Assembly (NCBI GenBank): GCA_037447655.1
Contig: JBBHKE010000943.1
Location: forward strand, 1 to 64,000
From: Zygnema cylindricum
Taxonomy: Eukaryota; Streptophyta; Zygnematophyceae; Zygnematales; Zygnemataceae
Direction: 5' to 3'
Length of the DNA: 64,000 bases
The notes under the pieces: generated by a model
Told to the model about the DNA's origin: nothing
The model's input: the letters and a program-made list of their open reading frames with translations, nothing else
The model's database searches: none
Translations under genes and position numbers: made by a program
Shown here: one piece after another, positions 21,625 through 33,796 of the stretch
Position numbering within the stretch: the first letter of the stretch is position 1
Layout of the letters: every line of letters starts with the position of its first letter

Positions 21625-24600
21625 AAACTTATTCGTACGATTACTGTCGGCGCTTGATGGAGAAGTGGCCTTAGCGTTAATAATTATAATTTAAGACCTT
21701 TTTGAATAGTGTGGATTCGGACGTGTCAATCCGTACAAAATGGTACTTTGCTAATTAGAAAAGTACGAAATACGGATTAAAATAATCCCGATCGCACGTG
21801 AAGCTGCACTCGGAATAAAGGGCAGAATGAGATCGTACCTAGTTTATTGTAAAGATATTGATCGCGTATTAATTATATGTGAGAAAAACCCCAATTAGAG
21901 CTATGAATAAATTAGAGTAAAAAGACGCGACGGTGTACGATTTGTCAAATTTTGTTATTTTACCTATTTTACTGTGAAGATCCTTATGGCAGACCCGTTC
22001 TACCCAAATTAGCTTTATGGATCAATTATAGTAAACTTTTTTTCAAAATCTTGAAAACTCAAATAAGCGTTAATAACGCTAATTAATTTTTAACATTAAT
22101 AATTTCTAAACGCTAATAACGATTTGGCGGTGTAGCACGTATAGTTCGTCCAATCTGTTTTTTACTTTTAGTGCGTTAGTCTTCTATTTGTGGAACTTTT
22201 GCTCAACTATATTTTTATGTGTTTAAATTTGCCTCTAATATATTTTTAATGCGAAAGTGTGTGCAGATAGAATGTATATGGATACGGTCGATTTTAATTC
22301 CTCTTTCTATTTAATTTTCCGAAATTGAGAAAAAAAATTAGAATGTTAAATATTCACAAAGACATTTTAGCATAGGTTTTAATTCATATATTTATTTGCT
22401 ATGTAAGGTTTTAAAATTGCTCTTATATTTTTAACAAATTGTATACTATTATCTTTTTATGTAGGTGTTAGTTTTATGTGGATGTATGTTAGGGTGTGTG
22501 CAAAGGTGTGTTTGTGTATATATATGTGTGCGTACGAATAGATGACGTCATGCGTGTCTAAACAATTTGACCGCTTGACGTTTTTTTTTGTAAACTAAAA
22601 TACTATGTGTGAGTTTTAGTGTTCGTGATTCGTTTGAAGTGATGCAATTTTAACCATCGGCTTATTGATTATATTTAGGTATTTCATGTAGTTTTGTGTT
22701 TCAACATGAAATATTTACCTTTATTTAATTTTCGAAGTTTTGGTTGTTGGGTTTAGACTTAGGAGTTTACATATGGATATTGAGTGTTGTAACCTTGTGA
22801 GTTAACATTTATGTTCCAAGGTCCATTGTTATAATTTAATATTTATATTTTCAAAAACATGGGTGGATGTGTGTTTATCAGTGTAATGGTGAGTATTTGT
22901 GATTATGAGGATAGGTGTGAAAATAGATGAGTACGCAAGACAATTAAAACCTTATACTTAATTGAGGTCGTAAACCACTGGAGCACATGACAAAAAAAAA
23001 AGCATGTAAAAAAATGTATAGAAACCAAACGCAAACGGACAAAAAGACAATCGTGATAAATTAACGCAAATATGAGAATGATAACGGTAAACATTCAAAT
23101 AAACAAAAAACACAAAAAAAGAAAACAAAATTTCATATAAAAAAAAAACAAAATGACAAAGTCAACATAGCTTGTGAACTACCAAAAAACCACCACTTAG
23201 AGAAACGCGTTAGAGGAGTTTTGGAACTTGTCGACTATCTATAACGAAATTTTAAATCCAAAGAAAATTAAGTTTTTCATGTTGTAAATTCATAGATAAA
23301 GAATGACGACTTAGAGTAGTGATTAGATCGAAATAAAGTCGCCACACTCACAAATTCCCACTCATAAGAGAAAGCATAATCAATGTGGAGTGTGACCAAG
23401 TGTATGTGTAACGTAAAAATCCTAACTTTGATTTTAATGGTCTTGGGAGCCCACTGTCCGTACAAAGAATCGCCATACTTGGCCTTCCAGCCATGGCTGT
23501 GTCACAATGTTTTTATGTCACAGACTTGAACGTTCTCTTTCAAGCCTATTTCTGGTTTGATTTTCTGTTCATGAACTTTACCTCTGTTATCAATTGTTTC
23601 TCTTTTCTTAATCAATCGCAACGTGAAAAGTCTCACCAGCATTTTTTCCTCAAATATCGGGTCTACTGGCACTTCTGTTTTCCTTTCATCCACCATTCGG
23701 GATAGAAGGGAATCGCTTCGGGTTAGCACATTTTTTTTTTTTTTGGTCAAACATATATATTTAACTCAGAAGATCATGTGTCCATGTTCGATCTTGCATT
23801 TTGCCTTCACGTCTTTCTTGTTTATTTCTTTTCTAATTCCTATTTTCCTTTCCTCTCTTTTTTTTCCTCCGAATCAATTTCTTGGTTATGTTACTGTTGC
23901 ATTTCCTGCTTGCCTTCTTTCCTTTCACGTCCTCTTTTCCAACTCTTGACATTGCTTAAACTGGATGGTATTTTTTCTTCGCGAAAACCTTGCAAGAACT
24001 TCCCTTGTAGGCTATTAAGTAGCATAAAAGTAGTCAAGAAATTGACAACTTTTAAATTATCGCCTTTTCATTTATATTGATAAATTCTTTTAATTCATTT
24101 GAGTATTTTAAACCCAATTTAATAAGAATGAAGAACGCATTTGTTTTATCATCATTCTTTGCTGTAGTCTTATTTTCCTTTTGGCCACGTATTCCACTCT
24201 GCAGAGAATTGGCCACAGCCGTTCATTCGTTGTCCCATATTTCGTTGTTACCCTAGAAAAAAGTTTTTCCAAAAGATTTTTTTCAACCCAAAGAAATATC
24301 TTGGTACTGCCTTTAGCAATGAGCTCATCTGGGAGAGCTATATCGAGCAATGTATCCTCCACATGGTCCTCAATCTCCAAAAATTGAAGGGCCAGTCTCG
24401 TCCAAAAGCTGGAGGCTGGAGAAGCTGAAGTCTGTTATGCCTGTACCGGTGTGTCAGTGGACAAGAGGAGCTGTGGAGAGGTGGGAAGTGAGTCAGGAAG
24501 TAGCCGCCGTTCAGGAAATTTGGTTGTGCCGAGCGAATGGAGCAAAAGCCCTACCCTGTCTCGTGCATTTTCTGCAAAAAAGAAGGATCCTTCATGGGGG

Positions 24601-25462
24601 CAATCTCGGTGGTGGTTTGGGAAAGTGTTGGACCCACGCACCAGAGCTATGAGAATGTGGAGTCGTATTTTTTTCATGTCCTGTACCATCTCCATTGCTA
24701 TCGATGTGTGCTTTCTGTATGTTCTATCTGTGGATGAGAAGCAGCTATGCCTCTATATGCTCGCCCTTTATACTGAAATCATCACCGCCCTTCGCTCCTG
24801 CACCGATATTGTTTACTGGATTCACATTTATTTAGAATTTAGGACTTCTTTTGTGTCCAGGGAATCCTTAGTCCTTGGACAGGGTGAGCTTGTGACAGAC
24901 GCGCGAAAAATAGTGAATTGGAGCAACTTTTTTCTTGACGTTTTTGTATCACTCCCTTTGCCGCAGTTGTTGGTATGGAATGCCATTCTTTCCTTTTTGT
25001 GGCACAATGGTACCGGCGACGTAAACGATAATGGTGCCATTCTTATTGGCTTTGTAATCATTGTCCAGTATTTACCAAAAATCTGGTATGCTCTTCTCAA
25101 ATTTCGTAAATTTCAGCATGTGAATGGGTTTCTTTTTGGCAGTCTGTGGGGCAGTTTCGCTTACAACCTCGCCGCTTACCTCATCAGTGCATATTTAAGT
25201 ATTCTGTGGTTTCACTTTCAAATTCTTCTTCGGTTGTTGTCGTTTCTTTTCTTTTTCGTAGCTCCCAGCCTGAACATTCGCTTTTATGTTTTTCTCTATT
25301 CCTTTCCAGATGTTCGGAGCTCTCTGGTACCTTCTCGCAACTGCCAGAGTAGCTGATTGTATTCGTAAGAGCTGTTTGCAATCTGGCCCGGACATGTGTA
25401 CCACCCAGTGGCTCGCCTGCCCCAAGCTTTTGACGAACAACCCTGAGGCTTATTTTGAGCGG

Positions 25463-25581
25463 GGTACCTCAAATAACGTGCAAAAACATTTAGCGTACTT
25501 TATTCTATTTGAGAATTTGCCCCAAAAAAAGGGGTACCCCAATTAGCGTCATGTACGCTAATAGCGATTCACGGTGTACTA
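25463..25581 (+). mobile_element. MITE-like insertion forming most of CNGC intron 2
   Basis: A GTAC at the exon 2 border (25464) and a right end CGATTCACGGTGTAC (to about 25581) bound the segment. The right end is nearly identical to the ends of the elements at 27721-27924 and 36715-36932. The left end is poorly matched. It also contains a GGGGTACCCC palindrome. The GT donor of the intron falls in the terminal GTAC. Confidence 0.45.
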
Positions 25582-26760
25582 TTTACATTTTTGTGGATTG
25601 GCAGTTTCATCTGAGGCTACTGTCTTTTTTACCAATGACGTTTTTGCTAACTGGAGCCTTTGTACCGTGGCAGCTCCTTTGGTAATGCGCTTGTGCCCAC
25701 CACCTATTTTCCTGAAGCGCTCTTCTCCGCAGTCATGGTCACGTCCGGCCTTCTGCTCTTCATTCTTCTCATTGGCAACATTCAGGTTGGGCTGGCAACC
25801 ATCTATTTATTATGTTCGACATTCATAGAACTCAATAATATCCTGTCACAGTTACACTCATGTGCCAAATGGAACATAGATTTAATCAACCGTAGCTTTG
25901 AATTATCAAGGGGATTATAGATTGTACGACAAGTCAAGATATTTTAAAGGTCAATCATAGTTTTTTTCTTCATGGTATGTAAATAAGGAGAGCAACGAGT
26001 GATTCATCCTTTTATCACAATTTATCTAACAAAAGAACTGTCGTTGATGTGAGGAAAATTTGCGGAAGTCAGGATGAAATGTATGATTCACTCTTGTCAA
26101 GTTATCAACCTGACCGCAGTTCACTTTGGATACTAAGTTCACAATGTGATGCACATAAATTTGAACATGAGGGAGTAGGCATACTGGCCAGGTTTTTTTT
26201 CGAAACAGTTGAGAATCAATCGCGGCAGGAGGATTACTTTTCCACTTTGACTGTAGCACACTGCACTGCCATCGCTATTGATAACACTAATTTGGTCGCA
26301 ACTTTTTTTTGGCGGAAAATCATAAATTAGTGTTAATAATACTATTCAAGGCAGTCGACCACGTCTCCCTACACTAAATTAGTATTATACATTCTAATTG
26401 CATGTCTACACTAATAAATCCTTTAATAGCGGGGGCTTTGTAGCTGCAAAGACTAGCGTAATTCTATGCTCCCCAATCACCGGTAGCCCTTCAAGAAGGA
26501 ATAGCCCTGGCTTGTGAGATCGGGACTTGCAAGACCAATCTGTCTTTTGCTTCTTCAAATCTGACTGTCGATGCCCTAGCATTTCCTGAAGCGTGCTGAC
26601 TGGGCAGTCTGAAAGTACTAGTTTTACTACATTCTCAAAATTTTCATGTTGTAAGTGTGTGTCCTGAGAGGGGCTGCTATTTGTCAATTGTAATATTTTG
26701 AACTGACGGCTTTTCAAGGACATTAACAATTCTAGAAACATGGTACCGTTAACTTACTCG

Positions 26761-27239
26761 TAAGGACCAGGGACTTGAACTTGTACTAATTATTTCAGAA
26801 TAAGCACAAGAATTGTTTTGGTGATAGTCAATCTGAAGCCCTAAGAGTAGGAAATATATGCATTGTATGAAAAGTTCAAACAATAGGAGAAAACTTTCAT
26901 ATATACAAATTCCCTGGTAAGGCACAGTACTATAATGTGCCTTACAGTACGTTACAGTACCTTGTTGTGAAATACATTGCTGTTTTGTTCTGTACCGTAT
27001 TGTACCATACAGTACCTTACAAGACAGTAAAGTGCCGCACAATATCTTGGAGGTTTTCTTGGTAAAATACGTGAAGGTGTACCTGAGTACGTGTTCACAC
27101 TTAGGAAGGTATGAGATTTGTTCAAATGGTATATATTTCAATGACAAAAAGTTGAATCCAGTAGGAAAAATTGTTAAATCAACTATGAAAATGAAATAGT
27201 TTTCAGCGGTAGCTTTGAGTTCAAGTCCCTGGTCCTTAG
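26761..27239. mobile_element. Element with 21-bp perfect terminal inverted repeats
   Basis: TAAGGACCAGGGACTTGAAC(T) at 26761-26781 is the exact reverse complement of 27219-27239. The roughly 480-bp body holds repeated ACAGTAC/GTACTGT-like motifs (26925-27035) that can fold into hairpins, and no coding capacity. It lies in CNGC intron 3. No target duplication was recognised. Confidence 0.55.
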
Positions 27240-27720
27240 GGGTAGAAGAACTGGTAATTGGTATGCAATTACCAATAACAAATGAAATTTATAAATGAAA
27301 TTTTCATATTTCAAGGATGCTGAGGTGCTTCTTTGATTCTTCCCTGTACATGAAGTACAAGATGCACTTCATTTTTTTGGGAAAAATGTGTGGATAAATA
27401 AGTTTGGACTTGTCAGATAAAGCTATACGGTATACAATTTCCATGTGAATGAGTCATGACCGGGTTCAGCAAGCCATGCGACAAAAGCATGGATTTTATC
27501 CATCAGTCATTGTCGTCAATCAATCTCCTTTCAAGAGATGCTATGCTTGCAAATTCTTTTCTCATTTTGACTGAAACCTTTCTCAGACCAAAGGAGATTT
27601 ATACAAGGACAGCGCAGTACATTTACATTATCTGTAACTGTTGCCGTATTTGCATTTATTTTGTATGCCTCATAGTTTACTATTTTTTGAACATCTGAAC
27701 CAGAAGCAGTGGAATAGTAC

Positions 27721-27924
27721 ATGATGAATCGCTAATTACCGTAATGGCACTAATTCTGTCGTGATTTTTTTTGCTCTCTGAACACAAAATAGCGTTATTA
27801 ATATTAATTGTTTTTTGCTCAACGCTAATTATTTTCGCGATTCGCCATTTTCTGCAAATAGAATTCTTAACGCTAAAACAGAAATCATATTAGTTATTTC
27901 TTAACGCTAATAGTGATTCACGGT
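27721..27924. mobile_element. MITE, GTAC-flanked family, copy in CNGC intron 3
   Basis: GTAC flanks it on both sides (27717-27720 and 27925-27928). The left end ATGATGAATCGCTAATTA and the right end, reverse complemented, ACCGTGAATCACTATTAGCG share the same terminus as the element at 36715. The interior repeats AACGCTAA/TTAGCGTT motifs. Non-coding. Confidence 0.6.
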
Positions 27925-30723
27925 GTACTTTATTTAATGTTATTGGCCGAACATGTATCAAACTGGTCTGGAAATCGCTGTTTCCAGATACATTATCAGT
28001 GGGAGAGGAAATGTTGTCTGTCACCCCACGTTTGAGGCCATTCATGCGCAGTTTCTCCTGGACAGTGCACTGCTATCCACTTTCCAATCCTCTACAGTTC
28101 GTAGTTTGTAACCAGCTGTTATGTTTGTATGCTATGAACCTTGTGCATAATGATGGTTAGTAGAGTTACAGCCTTAAACTTGCCGCTGAGCTGTAACTTT
28201 ACGTACTATTCCACAAACAAGGTCAGAATTGCAGGACACTCGTCGACTCCTGGTCAACTTGAATAACCTTTTCCATTCTGTTATCCGGGAAACTTGTTTT
28301 CGGCTAAATGCTTATGACAAATAATTGACGTCTGTCGTCTTGAGTTCTGGCACACAGAACCTAAACGCATGCCGTGAACCGAGTTTAAGCTTGATAAGTG
28401 ATGGTTGTCCTTTTTGAATTTTGGCAGGTGTTCCTTCAGTCCGTCACGGCCCGCTTCGACAACTTGTAGCTTCACATGCGTAATTTTGAGTGGTGGATGC
28501 GGCGCCGCCAGCTGCCAACCGCCATGCGGCAGCGCGTCAGAGGGTACCAGTGCCAGCTGTATATCGCGACAAGAGGCATTGATGAGGAGGAGATGCTTCA
28601 GCAGCTGCCAGGAAGCCTGCGACGCGACATAAAGCGGCATCTGTGCTTGAATCTCGTCAGGAAGGTGAGTCGTGAGGAGAACGGAGGAAGCATTTCTCTG
28701 GCAAACACAGACTAGAGGAGAGTGCGAAGTCGAGTGATATACCAATCTATAATAAAACCCTCTTTTGGCTTTGTTGCAGGTCCCCCTTTTTGAGCTTTTG
28801 GACGATGTGGTGATTGATAACATATGCGACCGTTTGAAGCCAGTGTTGCTTATCGATAACCTTCAGGTTGGCAACATTTCCTTATAGGTATCATCAGCTT
28901 AAGGTTTGTAAGGGATTTTGGCGTGCATTCTCTTGTTGCAGCTTCCATTTAACGTGGCACAAATATTGTTGCTGTCTTTTTGTTGTTCTTAGGAGCTTCT
29001 TGGGGCCTAATGCTATTGATACAATGAAGTTTCAAAGGGTGAGGTCTTTAAACAAACAATTGTGGTAAGAATAGAATAAAGAGGAGACATGGGTGTACAT
29101 GTGTCGTCAAAATTTTGATCAATGTTCATTCTAATTTGTTTTGTGGCTCTTGTATGTTTGATTAGTTTGGAATTATAGAGGAAAATTGTATGTGGTACTG
29201 GCCCATGTAATCGTGGGGCATTGCCTAGAAAACCTTACCTTCTTGCTTAAAAGAAATGTAGGTCCAAGGACACGCAATTTCTTAAAAAATCAAATTATAA
29301 ACAAACAGCATTTTGGTTGAGGGTCTGAATGCAGGTGGTACAGGAAGGCGAACCAGTTCAAGAAATGCTGTTTATTATTCGAGGAAAACTTAGAAGCTCA
29401 CACAACATCGGGTCAGGACGTATCAGGTCTGTTTTTTGAAGCAAATTCGCATGGAAGGTCTTTGAAGTTTACATAAATGAACAGAAACGGCAATAATGCT
29501 TCTGCAGGACAATTTTCTGATTTTTGGTAATCTGTCTTTATGAGGTTCTTGTTGACCATTATAGTACAACATTTACAGCAACTATCTGGTTTTGTTGCAT
29601 GGAGTGCTGATCCGTCGTTTTCCACCTGTTGGCGGGTTTATTTGATTTGGCCTGTCAGGATAACCACATCTGGTTTTCTAAATAGACATGTCTTGCAAGC
29701 TGTTGTTTAATGTCACGATGTCCATCGCCTGTTGATTTGCTCCCAAAATAATACAACTACTTCTTTTTCATCTGTGAATGTATCTGTATAAATGTTGTAC
29801 TATCAGTAGAGATGACGCCACATGCTGCTTTTGATATGGTTGTTGATTTTTTTGCACGGTCGATGAATGTCACATCACATTTGTTGTAACATACAAATGT
29901 GGTAGAGTCAGATTAGACAGTTTCAGAACTGCCGTTAATCTGATAGGGCTTGTTTTCAGGTCAATTTAAAATTTTAAACATTGGAGCATTGGTAGCAAGT
30001 GTCCTCCAACATTTCGTACATGTACCTCTTGTACATATATATTAGTAAACGAATTTAGTCAGGAATTCAGTCGTCGATGATAAATGCGATACCGGTTATC
30101 CTTGGCTATTTCAATCGTTAAAAGCTGCATTTGCACTCACATTTGCATTTTCATTCACTATGTGACTTTAGTTATTTCAGGTTGGTTGGAGGTGTCAGGC
30201 CGTCTTAAGGACAAAGCAATAATCAAGAGCAGAAGGAGTTGAAAGCTGAACTTGTTGGGAATTGTGGTGGCTACACATGTTTTCTGATTGTTCATTGTGT
30301 GTATTATAATTGTTGTGGATCTTCTGAATTTTATGTCAATGTTGTCGTCATTACACAATGACACCAAACGTCTCTACACCAATGTTGGTAAGGTCCTTCC
30401 AAATTAGGCGCATCCACCCTATCTCCATCCTACCTCATGCCCGTTTAGGCAAATTCGCCTTAACTGACCGTTAATATGCTGTTTGTAAATCTTAGCACTG
30501 CACTAATGTGGTGGGCGGTGTATTGGTTGGACGTTTTATGGACAGTGCCTGTGTTTTAGGAGAGAGTAATTACTGTGGAGAGGAGCTCCTCACATGGTGC
30601 CTTGGCAATAATACGAATGTTCTGCCGCGCTGTACGGCCACCATTACGAGTATTTCCACTGTGGAAGCATTTTCTTTGGCTGCGGAAGACCTTTACTACG
30701 CCATAAAACACTTTGGGGTACGA

Positions 30724-30797
30724 GCTTTTGCTTTTGCTTTTGCTTTTTCTTTTGCTTTTGCTTTTGTTTTTGCTTTTTCTTTTGCTTTTGCTTTTGA
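30724..30797 (+). repeat. TTTTGC hexanucleotide microsatellite
   Basis: About twelve units of CTTTTG, with two TTTTTC and one TTTTG interruptions, begin a few bases after the 5' splice site of CNGC intron 7. Confidence 0.92.
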
Positions 30798-30988
30798 TAG
30801 GATCTTTAGTTTTCCAAGTGCCTAAATGGTTTTGGAAGTTTCTTAAAAGAATGGGATAAACAGAGTTTCGTCCGATAAGAGTTGAGAACACCTTTCTGCA
30901 TCAGTTGGGATTAGACTACCACGATATTGGAGGGAGGGGTGTAGTGCAAAAGATTTTATGTCGAAAAGCTTTGGGATTTCATATGTGA

Positions 30989-31227
30989 CTCTTCTCTCTC
31001 CCCTTTTTCCTTCCCTTTTCTCTTGCTCTCCGCCCTCTCTCCCGTTTCCTCTCCTCCTGTCTCTCTCTCCCCTCTCTCTACCTCCTGTCTTTCATTATTC
31101 CCTCCCTCCTCTTTCTCTTCTCCCTCTCCTTCATCTCCCTCCTCGCCTCCCCCTCCCTCTCCCCTCCCCCTCTCCCTTCCCTCCCTCTCTCTCCTCTCCT
31201 TCTCTCTCCTCTCTCCACTTGCCCCTA
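30989..31227 (+). repeat. Polypyrimidine tract of about 240 bp
   Basis: The plus strand is almost only C and T (CTCTCC, CCCTCCC and TTCCC runs) between 30989 and 31227, in CNGC intron 7, ending about 60 bp before the last acceptor. Long mirror-rich polypurine/polypyrimidine runs can adopt triplex structures; whether this one does is not known. Confidence 0.9.
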
Positions 31228-31622
31228 CAAATACGCTATTTGCTGCTAGACTTGGAGAGTGTCGTAATTGGTGTTTACTCTGAATGCAGACAAACTTGGG
31301 AGCGGAAATAATCCCGGCATTGGTGAAATATTATTCCCCACATTGGAGAACATGGGCGGCTGTGACTCTCCAAGTTTGGTGGAGACGTAGGAGAGCACAA
31401 AGGGCATTGAAGAAGGGAGACGTACAAAGGGACGACGAAGATTATATTCCAGCTCCAAGTGATAAAATATTAGTAAATCAAAAAGGAGGTAGTAAATCAC
31501 AACGAATGAAACAGCGATTTAAAGTTTACGCAGCGATCTTTACGGCCGAAAAGCCAGATGAGTGCCATCGGTCTTTTGTGTATATGAAGCAATTGGTTGA
31601 ACTAAGTAAACTATCGGAATAG

Positions 31623-33796
31623 ACACTAGCGATTTGTCAATTTGTTGTTAGTTATTCGTTAGAGTTTTAAAAATAAGAAGTTCCTGCAAAGAATGGGGAT
31701 TTCTTCAACATCTGCTTTGTCAAGTTCTCGCGCATGCCTATTTTCCATTCTTAGTTATTTTGGATCTAGACAAATAAGTACATTGGTTAGCTGAAAGAGA
31801 TTATGTAGCATTTAAAATTTTAAATTCCAAAGAATTTTGGCCTTCGCATAGCGCAGTTTAGCAAAACAGCTTTCACAACAATAATTTTTTGCTCAGCCAT
31901 AGAGAAATCGATCAGAGATGTAGCATTCTCTACAGTTAGGAAAAGCAATAATTTTGTAATTTTTTCGAATAACAAATAACGCAGAGTGCAATTTTCAAGC
32001 ACAGATCATGTTGTCTTAACTTTGCCAAGATGATGGTGTATTGCAAGGATCTGGCGTATTTTCTATATTCCAATGTCAAGCAACGTTTTCGGATGTGTGT
32101 GTATTTTTTTCGTTGCCGTGTCCAATCCTGCGCTTTAATGAAATTGGCAATTTCATTTTATTAGAGATGTACACTGGGGCAATTCATAGATTCAGGCATT
32201 TTCTCAAGGTTTATTGTGCACTGGCAGGGCAAACTACATAGTACATATAAGATATCGCACGACACAAAGCGTTCGTTTGTTGAGAGTTAGTATTACTGGT
32301 TGCAACCTTGAAAGGATCCTAATGTGGCCAAAAATATTGTTTATTAGCTTTTGTTTTGATAGTTAGTATCACCAGTTGCAAGCTTGAAAGGACCCTAGTG
32401 TGACCAAATATGTTGATACATATCTTTCGCAAGACACAGCTTTATAAGCTCGCTGAAGTGCACGGTAAGTTGTTTTCCAAAACCAATGGCAAATATGTGA
32501 CGATTCAAATTGTATCATTAGTGAATTTAGATAACGGCACATAGCTATTGTTACAATTAATCGTTTTGGTTAGTGACAAAATCAAACATCATGAATATTA
32601 ATAAAACCAAAACAATAGTAAAACAGATTGAAGACGACTTAAATAATATGATTCCATGTTTTTATTCAGTTTAAAATGAAACAATTACACCATCAAACTA
32701 TTAAAGATAAGTATGCAATAATTAGTATTGGTTTATGGGATGTGTGTTATAAAGATAACTAAAAAACAAAGAATTACTTGTTTTCTCAAATATCTACTAA
32801 CCATTGTTTTTATGCAACTTCCCTACGGAATCGCAGTACAAGAACTTAAAAAAAAAATAGGCCATGAGTGCAAGCAGCACAACTAATTATAGAAAAGAGA
32901 AAAATGCACAAGAAATAGCACTTAATAACCGGCTTCAAGCTTAATAAAAAAGTTCAATCCAGCAACTGTAAATGCAGAAGTCAATAAAGGCGATATATTT
33001 ATTCTTTGTCCTGAAGGTGTTGAATGAGTACTGAGTCACTTATGAATGAAATAAATAGGTTAATAGGCTACTACGCTCATCGCAATTAGTGTTAAGCATT
33101 CCCAGGGCAGTCAAAGCCATTTAACTTTGTGATGGATACATGCAATTTTGAAGCTAGCAATCCAAAGGTAACGACCTTACCATTTGACCGTGATGTCACG
33201 ATTAGAAATCTAAAAACTGTGCGATGAGAAAAAATACTTTGGCTGCCCGAAAGCGATTAGAACTAATACCCACATGCAGTGTGGTTGCTACATATTAGAG
33301 CCAGTTTTAACTTTGCAATTGCATATACTACGAAAAAGGAGTTAATATCTCATTTCGAGGGAGAAAGCCCCTGATATGTCGTAAAGTCGATGTCGTAAGA
33401 GGTTAGATTACAGACCTGCGCTGATGTTAAGTATCTTTGACTTTACTGCGTACCACGCAAATCTTATTCATTGCAAAGTATTTTATTACAGTAAGGTGCT
33501 TGGGCAACTCAGTGGGCAAAAAGAAAGAGGACAACCCAAGATTCCATAGATGGCTCGACTGGAACAAGATCCCGTGGCTGAATCCTACCATAAATGCACG
33601 CCATCATGATTTTCACTCAATTTCCTATAATTGTGAAAGGAATCTGCTCAGGGTTTCTACATGTAAAGAATACACCAACCATGTAGTGAGCATTTGATGC
33701 GAGTAAAGCACATTACCAATGGAAAATTTGACTGAGTCAAAACATTTGGGTGGAGCAAATGTCATTCGGGTGACTTGTAACTGGTGATGATAAAGT
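31623..33796. other. Intergenic region between convergent CNGC pseudogene and NAC-type gene
   Basis: No supported gene. It holds a pair of direct repeats: 32284-32338 and 32362-32415 share GTTAGTAT, AGTTGCAA or GGTTGCAA, CTTGAAAGGA and CCTA(A/G)TGTG(G/A)CC, 78 bp apart. The rest is AT-rich without recognisable elements. It should contain both transcription ends. Confidence 0.55.

Larger units (their letters stand above)
20504..24318. other. Intergenic AT-rich DNA without supported genes
   Basis: About 3.8 kb between the hAT remnant and the channel pseudogene. ORFs are short and of low complexity. Contents: three GTAC-centred repeats (20624-20775), a 32-bp tandem repeat (21529-21624), and around 22070-22140 a palindromic AT stretch ending GCGGTGTAGC that resembles the ends of the MITE family described below. 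A weak minus-strand ORF at 23502-23750 has no recognisable domain. Confidence 0.55.
24319..31622 (+). pseudogene. Cyclic nucleotide-gated cation channel (plant CNGC family), broken
   Basis: CNGCs are plasma-membrane or endomembrane Ca2+/K+ channels with six membrane spans, a cyclic nucleotide-binding domain and calmodulin sites. Exons by homology: 24319-25198, 25310-25463, 25605-25785, 28428-28664, 28780-28866, 29335-29426, 30546-30717, 31290-31622. Visible marks: GKVLDPR before S1; LEFRTSFVSRESLVLGQGEL after S2; SLPLPQ; MFGALWYLLAT (S5); SSFGNALVPTTYF (pore); LLLFILLIGNIQ (S6); FEWWMRRRQLP and RRDIKRHLCLNLVRK (C-linker); CDRLKPVL, EMLFIIRGKL and YCGEELLTW (nucleotide-binding domain); HWRTWAAVTLQVWWRRRR (IQ-like). 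Defects: TGA at 24385-24387; exon 1 to 2 phase mismatch; one base missing near 25670; TAG at 28467-28469 in VFLQSVTARFDNL*. Later junctions keep phase, so decay seems recent. An assembly artefact is possible for single sites but unlikely for all. Confidence 0.85.

Noticed and set aside
23502-23750. 82-codon minus-strand ORF
   Set aside because: It has Lys/Glu-rich composition with no domain, and no splice partner or conservation argument was found.
28868-29068. 66-codon ORF in CNGC intron 5
   Set aside because: It starts within the intron after a good donor and has no channel similarity. It is a chance ORF.
30958-31311. Ser/Pro/Leu-rich 117-codon ORF
   Set aside because: It is produced by the polypyrimidine tract and is not a gene.
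33140-33210. Possible tRNA-like segment (CTTACCATTTGACC)
   Set aside because: I could not fold acceptor, D and T arms around it, and no standard T-loop is placed correctly.
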